Assembly (NCBI GenBank): GCA_934130485.1
Contig: CAKOYE010000053.1
Span: forward strand, 1-6,306
Origin: an uncultured Bacilli bacterium
GTDB lineage: Bacteria; Bacillota_I; Bacilli_A; RF39; UBA660
Reading direction: 5' to 3'
DNA length: 6,306 nt
Shown: positions 1 through 4,382 of the stretch, piece after piece
Numbering within the stretch: the stretch's first letter is position 1
Layout of the letters: each line of letters begins with the position of its first letter
The notes under the pieces: model-generated
Told to the model about the DNA's origin: nothing
Seen by the model: the letters and a program-made list of their open reading frames with translations, nothing else
The model's database searches: none
Position numbers and translations under genes: made by a program

Positions 1-375
1 GTATTAATATTGATTTTGTTCTTAATTAGTATTAAGTGGTATTTTTTTCCATTAATATTTGTATATTTTTCTATTGGTAAAATTAGTTTAAATAAAATTC
101 ATATTCTAAAAAATATTTTGTTAAGTATATTTATATTGATTAATTTATATAATTTTGTAAATTGTATTTATTATTATTCAAAAAACTTTGAAACTTTTGA
201 ATATAATGAAAAAATTTTATATAATGAGGCCAAAACAAAAGATGAAATTATATATTTAAAAAGATTGAAATATCCAGAATATGCATATCAAATGCCAGAA
301 GATTGGCAATATATATATGATTGGTACAAAGATTATTATTATATTAGTGATAAAAAAATTGTATGGACTGATTAA
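1..375 (+). CDS. C-terminal part of a multi-spanning membrane protein, possibly DUF6056-like (5' end outside window)
   Basis: The frame is open from base 1, so this is the last 124 codons of a longer gene. A TTG at position 10 could be read as a start, but nothing like a ribosome binding site precedes it and the hydrophobic stretch begins before it. Residues about 1-26 and 37-56 of the fragment are hydrophobic and should span the membrane. The remaining 68 or so residues are a polar, tyrosine- and lysine-rich tail with a Pro-Glu-Asp-Trp turn and a Tyr-Lys-Asp-Tyr-Tyr-Tyr run near the end. A hydrophobic core followed by a short Tyr/Trp-rich tail resembles the C-terminus of DUF6056-type or other glycosyltransferase-like membrane proteins acting on surface polysaccharide. 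This assignment rests on remembered family appearance and is weak. The gene ends at TAA 373-375 inside a terminator hairpin, so it is not part of the prfB operon. In B. subtilis secA occupies this position; it is absent here. Confidence 0.7.
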   Translation, partial: VLILILFLISIKWYFFPLIFVYFSIGKISLNKIHILKNILLSIFILINLYNFVNCIYYYSKNFETFEYNEKILYNEAKTKDEIIYLKRLKYPEYAYQMPEDWQYIYDWYKDYYYISDKKIVWTD

Positions 376-390
376 AAAGTCCTTATTTTT
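365..390 (+). terminator. Small intrinsic terminator overlapping the stop codon of the upstream gene
   Basis: GGACT (365-369) pairs with AGTCC (378-382) across an 8-base loop that contains the TAA stop codon, and a T-rich stretch follows (383-390). The stem has only five pairs, but three of them are G-C in a very AT-rich setting. It separates the upstream membrane-protein gene from the prfB promoter. Confidence 0.55.
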
Positions 391-418
391 ATATTTATAA
401 TTTTTACTTAGTTATTAA

Positions 419-447
419 TTTACTTATTGACTTATAAATGATATAAT
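419..447 (+). promoter_or_regulatory. Vegetative (sigma-A type) promoter with extended -10, for the prfB operon
   Basis: A -35-like TTTACT (419-424) is followed by a 17-base spacer and a perfect TATAAT (442-447) preceded by TG (439-440), giving an extended -10 TGATATAAT. Transcription should begin near 453-456, leaving a very short leader of roughly 15 bases before the prfB start. A second -35-like TTGACT (427-432) would pair with TATAAA (448-453) at a 15-base spacing, which is less favourable. Confidence 0.65.
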
Positions 448-457
448 TATAAAGATT

Positions 458-462
458 GGAGG
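458..462 (+). promoter_or_regulatory. Ribosome binding site that fixes the true prfB start
   Basis: GGAGG lies 6 bases before ATG 469. The later ATG at 557, which opens the long uninterrupted RF2 frame, has only an A-rich run before it. The site therefore supports initiation at 469 followed by frameshifting. Confidence 0.8.
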
Positions 463-468
463 ATAGTT

Positions 469-1570
469 ATGGAGATAAATGAATTATATAATATTTATAG
501 TAACTATTTAAACAGAATTAAAGATTTATGGAGGTCACTTTGAACCTGATAAAAAAATGACGGAAATAAAGAATCTTGAATCACAAATGGAAGATAAAGA
601 TTTTTGGAGTGATAGAAAAAATAGTGAAAAAGTAATTTCAAAATTAAATTGTTTAAAAAAACAATTGAATGATGTTGAACTTTTTAGAAAAAATATCGAA
701 GAATCTATTGAAACAATTGAGTTATTAAAACAAGAAAATGATTTGGAATTATTGGCGTTATTAGAAGAACAGGCAAATACTTTTGGAAATAGACTTGATG
801 AATTAGAAACATCATTGTTACTTGACGGTAAATATGATAGTTATGATGCGATTATGGAAATACACAGTGGAGCAGGTGGAACTGAGGCTTGTGATTGGGC
901 AATGATGTTAAAGCGTATGTACACTAGATGGTGTGATATGAAGAAGTATAAAATAGAGGTTATTGATGAACAACAGGGTGATGAAGCTGGAATTAAAAGT
1001 TCGACTATGATTATTCATGGATTAAATAGTTATGGATATTTGAAAGATGAAAAAGGAGTTCATCGTTTAATTAGAATTTCACCATTTGATTCTGGAGCTA
1101 GACGTCATACTTCGTTTGCTTCAATTGACGTAACTCCACTATTTGATAATAAAGATATTAATATTGAAATAAATGAGTCTGACATAAGAGTTGATGTTTA
1201 TAGATCAAGTGGTTGTGGTGGACAAGGCGTTAATACAACTGATAGCGCAGTTAGAATAACTCATTTTCCAAGCAAAATTGTTGTTACTTGTCAAAATGAA
1301 AGAAGTCAAATCCAAAATAAAGAGAAAGCAATGGAAATTTTAAAAAATAAATTATATCAATTAGAACTTGAAAAACAACAAAATGATTTAAAAGAATTCA
1401 AAGGAATTTTAATGGATATAAATTTTGGATCACAAATTAGAAGTTATATTATGCATCCATATTCTTTAGTAAAAGATCATAGAACAAATGTGGAAACAAG
1501 TAATGTTTATCGCGTTTTAGATGGTGATATTGATTTGTTTATAACTGCAAATTTGAAAAGGAGAAGTTAG
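469..1570 (+). CDS. prfB: Peptide chain release factor 2 (RF2), expressed by programmed +1 frameshift
   Basis: RF2 recognises UAA and UGA in the ribosomal A site and triggers hydrolysis of the finished peptide. Translation starts at ATG 469 and reads 24 codons to CTT 538-540. It meets in-frame TGA 541-543, slips +1 and continues at GAA 542 to TAG 1568-1570. The joined product is 366 residues, the usual RF2 size. Visible features include an N-terminal helical domain, a GAGGTE segment followed by DW in domain 2, the SPF stop-codon-reading motif at 204-206 and the catalytic GGQ at 250-252 (bases 1217-1225), exactly the E. coli position. The C-terminal GSQIRSY and KDHRTN blocks are also typical. 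Ser occupies the place of E. coli residue 246. Around GGQ the residues are unusual: Cys before it and Gly after it, where I would expect Ala and His. It is the first gene of a four-gene operon, one base before the YitT-family start. Expression should be autoregulated by RF2 level through the frameshift. Confidence 0.96.
530..543 (+). promoter_or_regulatory. prfB programmed +1 frameshift site (internal Shine-Dalgarno plus CTT TGA)
   Basis: Within prfB an internal Shine-Dalgarno GGAGG (530-534) sits three bases before the slippery CTT (538-540) and the in-frame TGA (541-543), codon 25. In E. coli the arrangement is an SD-like run, three bases, CTT and TGA at codon 26, so spacing and slip codon match. 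When RF2 is scarce the ribosome slips from CUU to UUU and continues in the +1 frame. When RF2 is plentiful it terminates after 24 residues. The base after TGA is A, not the C found in E. coli. Confidence 0.93.
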
Positions 1571-1571
1571 T

Positions 1572-2447
1572 ATGTTGTTTCAAAAAAAACACAATGAAAA
1601 TGTGTTAAAAAAAGTATATAAACGTGAAAGATTAAAGCGCTATACTCAGTTTATAATAGGTGTTATTATAACCGCAATTTCATATAATGTATTTATGCTA
1701 CCTAGTTCAGTTGTTTATGGAGTTGGTGGCTTAGGTGTTATATTTAAAAAAACTTTTGGATGGAATCCTTCCTATGTAATTTTAGTTGGTTCTATAATAT
1801 TATTAATCTTAAGTTTTATTACATTAGGAAAAGATAAAACGAAAAATACAGTTATTGGTTCACTATTATATCCTATTTTTGTAGAGTTAACGAGTTGGAT
1901 TCCTAACTATATAAATTTAAATGATTCTGATCCTATTTTGGTAGTCATATTTGGAGCAGTTATTGCGGGATTTGGATTGGGTTTAATATTTAAGGCTGGA
2001 TTTACTACTGGTGGAACTGATATTGTAAATCAAATATTTTCTAAATATTTTAAGGTTTCTTTAGGTACTTCAATGTTTTTTACTGATGGAATTATTATTT
2101 TAAGTAGTGTATTTGTATTTGGTTGGACCAAATTGATGTACTCAATAATTTCTTTATATATTATAAGTATTATGACTGATAAGGTAATTCTTGGAATATC
2201 ACAATCGAAAGCTTTTTATATTATTACAGAATGTGAAACCGATGTTAAAAAATATATTACAAATAATTTAAAACATGGTATAACAGTTTTAGATGGAAGG
2301 GGTGGATATACTGGTAACAATCAGAAAGTTATTATGTGTATTATTCCAACTAAAGAATATTTTTTGGTTAAAGAGGGAATTTCTGAAATAGATCCAAAGG
2401 CGTTTTTTATAGTAACAGATGCCTATGAAGTTTCAGGTGGAGTTTAG
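1572..2447 (+). CDS. YitT-family integral membrane protein (YitT_membrane + DUF2179)
   Basis: This 291-residue protein belongs to the YitT/YvjA/YqfU/YpjC family, whose biochemical role is not established. After a basic N-terminus (about residues 1-22) there are roughly six hydrophobic segments: near 24-44, 67-85, 93-112, 122-142, 165-185 and 187-206. Glycine-rich family motifs are present: a GVGGLGVIF stretch at 50-58 and TTGGTDIV at 145-152, between membrane segments. Residues about 211-291 form a soluble C-terminal domain of the DUF2179 type, a small alpha/beta fold with a central DGRGGYTG turn (241-248) and an FFIVTDA strand near the end. Length and domain order are normal for the family. 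The ATG at 1572 is preceded by AAAGGAGAAG (1556-1565) inside the end of prfB. The gap to the prfB stop is one base, so translation is probably coupled. From memory, B. subtilis YvjA lies in the same place downstream of prfB, so this is likely its orthologue. Confidence 0.9.
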   Translation: MLFQKKHNENVLKKVYKRERLKRYTQFIIGVIITAISYNVFMLPSSVVYGVGGLGVIFKKTFGWNPSYVILVGSIILLILSFITLGKDKTKNTVIGSLLYPIFVELTSWIPNYINLNDSDPILVVIFGAVIAGFGLGLIFKAGFTTGGTDIVNQIFSKYFKVSLGTSMFFTDGIIILSSVFVFGWTKLMYSIISLYIISIMTDKVILGISQSKAFYIITECETDVKKYITNNLKHGITVLDGRGGYTGNNQKVIMCIIPTKEYFLVKEGISEIDPKAFFIVTDAYEVSGGV

Positions 2448-2464
2448 AATTTAGAGGTGTTTTA

Positions 2465-3160
2465 ATGAATTTAATAAAGATGAAGGGTGTTAATAAACAA
2501 TATAAAAATGGTGTAACAGCTATTTATAATATGGATTTATCAATTGAAAAAGGAGATTTTGTTTTTATTATTGGTTCTACTGGTTGTGGAAAATCTACAT
2601 TAATAAAAATGTTATATAGAGAGGAAAAACCAACCAGTGGTAAAATTATTGTTGGTGGATTAGATGTTGCAAAATTACGTAATGGAAAAGTTTATAAATT
2701 ACGACGAAAAATCGGTGTCGTATTTCAAGATTTTAAATTACTTACAAAATTAACTGTTTATGAAAATGTTGCGTTTGCATTAGAGGTTTTAGGACTTCCA
2801 AAATCTGAAATTCACGAAAAGGTAATAAAAGTTTTGGACTTAGTAGGACTTAAAAATAAAGCAAAACATTATCCAACAGAGTTATCTGGTGGGGAACAAC
2901 AAAGAGTTGCAATTGCGCGTGCAATTGTTAATGGACCTAAATTACTTATATGTGACGAACCAACTGGAAATTTAGATGAGGTTACAAGTATGGAAATTAT
3001 GAAAGTTTTAGATGAAATTAATAAACTTGGAACTACAATTATTATGGTTACTCACGATACAAAAATTGTATCTCTTATGAAAAAAAGAGTTATTTTACTT
3101 GACTCTGGTCGAATTTTAAAAGATTATGAGAAAGGAACTTATGTACATGAAGGTGTTTAG
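2465..3160 (+). CDS. ftsE: Cell division ATP-binding protein FtsE
   Basis: FtsE is the cytoplasmic ATPase of the FtsEX complex. It couples ATP hydrolysis through FtsX to activation of peptidoglycan hydrolases outside the cell. The 231 residues carry a complete ABC nucleotide-binding domain: Walker A GSTGCGKST (37-45), Q-loop Gln88 in the FtsE-typical VFQDFKLL, signature LSGGEQQR (140-147), Walker B LLICDEPTGNLD with catalytic Glu165, and H-loop His197. No key residue is missing. Length is usual for the family. The Walker A Cys41 replaces the Ala I expect in most FtsE proteins and should be tolerated. ATG 2465 has AGAGGTG (2453-2459) in front and lies 17 bases after the YitT-family stop. The 3' end overlaps the start of ftsX. 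A LolD/MacB-type ATPase would look similar, but the FtsX partner next door settles the name. Confidence 0.95.
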   Translation: MNLIKMKGVNKQYKNGVTAIYNMDLSIEKGDFVFIIGSTGCGKSTLIKMLYREEKPTSGKIIVGGLDVAKLRNGKVYKLRRKIGVVFQDFKLLTKLTVYENVAFALEVLGLPKSEIHEKVIKVLDLVGLKNKAKHYPTELSGGEQQRVAIARAIVNGPKLLICDEPTGNLDEVTSMEIMKVLDEINKLGTTIIMVTHDTKIVSLMKKRVILLDSGRILKDYEKGTYVHEGV

Positions 3161-4046
3161 AATTTTAGGTAGAAATATACGTGACTCATTTAAAAGTGTA
3201 TTTAGAAATTTTTCTCTTTCATTAGCGTCTATTTCTTGTATTACAATTACATTAATAGTTGTTTCTGTCGCAATTATACTAACATACAACGTAAATAATT
3301 TTGCTACATCAGTTGAAAAAGATGTAACGATTGTAGCCTTTTTAAATGTAGATATTACTAAAGAAGAAACTGCTAAAGTAGAAGAGGAAATAAAAAAACT
3401 AGATAATATAGAAAGTTATATATATCGTTCAAAAACAGATATTACTAAAGAAATGATGGAATCTTCTGATGTGTTTGATTCAATTATGTCAGAATGGTCC
3501 GAAGAAGAAAATCCACTTCAAGCTACTTTTCAAGTGAAAGTTGTTGATATTGAGTTAATTGGTGATGTTGCTGAAAAAATTAAAAATATTGATAATGTTT
3601 CTGTTGTTAAGTACGGAGAAGGAATGGTAGAACAATTAGTTTCAGTTTTTGATACTGTAAAAAACATAAGTTTAATTGTTGTATTGGCACTTATATTAGT
3701 AACCGCATTTTTGATTTCAAATACAATAAAAATAACAATTTTTTCTCGTCGAAGAGAAATTGAAATAATGAGGCTTGTTGGAGCATCTAATATAAACATT
3801 AAAATTCCATTTATTTTAGAAGGTCTTTTTTTAGGAATAATTGGTTCAATAATGCCAGTTTTGACAACAATATATGGATATGTTGCAATATATGATAAAT
3901 TTGGTGGCAAATTATTTACACAAATTATAAGTTTAATTAAACCTGAACCTTTTATTTATTTAGTTTCCTTAACTCTCGTTGGAATTGGTATGATTGTTGG
4001 TATGTTTGGTAGCTGGCGAGCTGTAAAAAAACACTTAAAAATATAA
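3147..4046 (+). CDS. ftsX: Cell division protein FtsX (permease-like partner of FtsE)
   Basis: FtsX is the membrane subunit of FtsEX; its extracellular loop engages peptidoglycan hydrolases or their activators. I chose ATG 3147, giving 299 residues that begin MKVFRILGRNIRDSFKS, which matches the usual FtsX N-terminus and length. ATG 3126 and ATG 3141 are in the same frame and would add 7 or 2 residues. The AAAGGAA at 3131-3137 could serve 3141 or 3147. The gene overlaps ftsE by 14 bases, consistent with translational coupling. Topology from sequence: membrane segment about 26-48, a large extracellular domain about 50-172, then segments about 173-196, 221-247 and 269-290. A basic cytoplasmic loop, RRREIEIMRLVGAS, at 201-214 is typical of FtsX. 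The hydrolase partner is not in the window. No terminator follows immediately; the first convincing one starts 245 bases after the stop. Confidence 0.94.
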   Translation: MKVFRILGRNIRDSFKSVFRNFSLSLASISCITITLIVVSVAIILTYNVNNFATSVEKDVTIVAFLNVDITKEETAKVEEEIKKLDNIESYIYRSKTDITKEMMESSDVFDSIMSEWSEEENPLQATFQVKVVDIELIGDVAEKIKNIDNVSVVKYGEGMVEQLVSVFDTVKNISLIVVLALILVTAFLISNTIKITIFSRRREIEIMRLVGASNINIKIPFILEGLFLGIIGSIMPVLTTIYGYVAIYDKFGGKLFTQIISLIKPEPFIYLVSLTLVGIGMIVGMFGSWRAVKKHLKI

Positions 4047-4062
4047 TAGTTTAGTTATGAAA

Positions 4063-4083
4063 AATAAAATTTAGAATTTTATT
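4063..4083. repeat. AT-only perfect inverted repeat 16 bases after the ftsX stop
   Basis: AATAAAATT (4063-4071) and AATTTTATT (4075-4083) are perfect reverse complements around a three-base TAG loop. There is no T run after it and no G-C pair in the stem, so it is a poor intrinsic terminator. It might protect the operon mRNA 3' end or act with the later terminator, or it may be chance in such AT-rich DNA. Confidence 0.4.
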
Positions 4084-4291
4084 GGTGATTTGAAAGTTAG
4101 AATTAATAATTCCCCAAATAATTATTATTACTGTGAGGTTATAATAAATAATAAAAAAATATTATGAAAATTATTATTTTTGTGAAAAAGTAGAAAAAAT
4201 TTGTTATATCATTTTACGATTTTGTATATTAAAATACTTTTGTTTATAATTATTTTTATAGCTTTAACATTTATTATGATATTTTTATTTC

Positions 4292-4321
4292 AAAAAAGAT
4301 AATTTTATTTATCTTTTTTTT
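4292..4321 (+). terminator. A/T-stem intrinsic terminator closing the prfB-ftsX operon
   Basis: AAAAAAGATAA (4292-4302) pairs perfectly with TTATCTTTTTT (4309-4319) across a six-base loop TTTTAT, and the T run continues to 4321. The 11-pair stem holds only one G-C pair. The A-run, hairpin, T-run shape is the form seen in very AT-rich Firmicutes and could work in both directions. It lies just before the promoter of the next gene. Confidence 0.75.
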
Positions 4322-4330
4322 AAAGTTTAA

Positions 4331-4359
4331 TTGTTAAAAATAATAAAGTTTGATATAAT
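4331..4359 (+). promoter_or_regulatory. Promoter with extended -10 for the pilin-like gene
   Basis: TTGTTA (4331-4336) is followed by a 17-base spacer and TATAAT (4354-4359), with TG at 4351-4352 making the extended -10 TGATATAAT. This is identical to the extended -10 of the prfB promoter. A start near 4366 would leave a leader of about 17 bases. The ribosome binding site AGAGGG (4371-4376) lies six bases before ATG 4383. Confidence 0.7.
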
Positions 4360-4382
4360 AAATTTAGAATAGAGGGCTTAAG

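Larger units (their letters stand above)
4047..4382. other. AT-rich intergenic region between ftsX and the pilin-like gene
   Basis: No convincing gene is seen in this 336-base stretch. It contains an AT-only inverted repeat just after ftsX (4063-4083). A second lies at 4104-4111 with 4120-4127, looped by CCCCAAAT. A third pairs 4146-4154 with 4171-4179. The strong A/T hairpin terminator is at 4292-4321 and the promoter of the next gene at 4331-4359. One short hydrophobic frame, 4201-4302, has a TTG start, 33 codons and an end Gln-Lys-Arg-stop. It could encode a single membrane helix, but it has no clear ribosome binding site and T-rich DNA yields such frames by chance. Confidence 0.7.

Noticed and set aside
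427..453. Alternative promoter TTGACT with TATAAA upstream of prfB
   Set aside because: The spacer is only 15 bases and the -10 is weaker than the overlapping extended TGATATAAT with its 17-base spacer.
557..559. ATG 557 as the start of prfB
   Set aside because: It lacks a ribosome binding site and would lose the first 29 residues. The upstream ATG 469 with GGAGG and the conserved CTT TGA frameshift site explain the full 366-residue RF2.
3126..3128. ATG 3126 as the start of ftsX
   Set aside because: It would add seven residues with no match to the usual FtsX N-terminus and has poorer upstream spacing. ATG 3147 gives the typical MKV start and length, although 3141 cannot be excluded.
3530..3910. 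Open frame of 126 codons on the minus strand inside ftsX
   Set aside because: It lies wholly within the well-supported ftsX gene and shows no recognisable domain. It is the complementary shadow of an AT-rich coding sequence.
4164..4193. Nine-codon frame beginning ATG 4164 downstream of a GAGG at 4135-4138
   Set aside because: The GAGG is about 25 bases from the ATG, too far for initiation, and the peptide is too short to judge.
4047..4290. Riboswitch, CRISPR array or structured RNA in the AT-rich gap
   Set aside because: No regular repeats with spacers, no tRNA-like cloverleaf and no GC-containing conserved stems are visible; only AT-only inverted repeats expected at this base composition.
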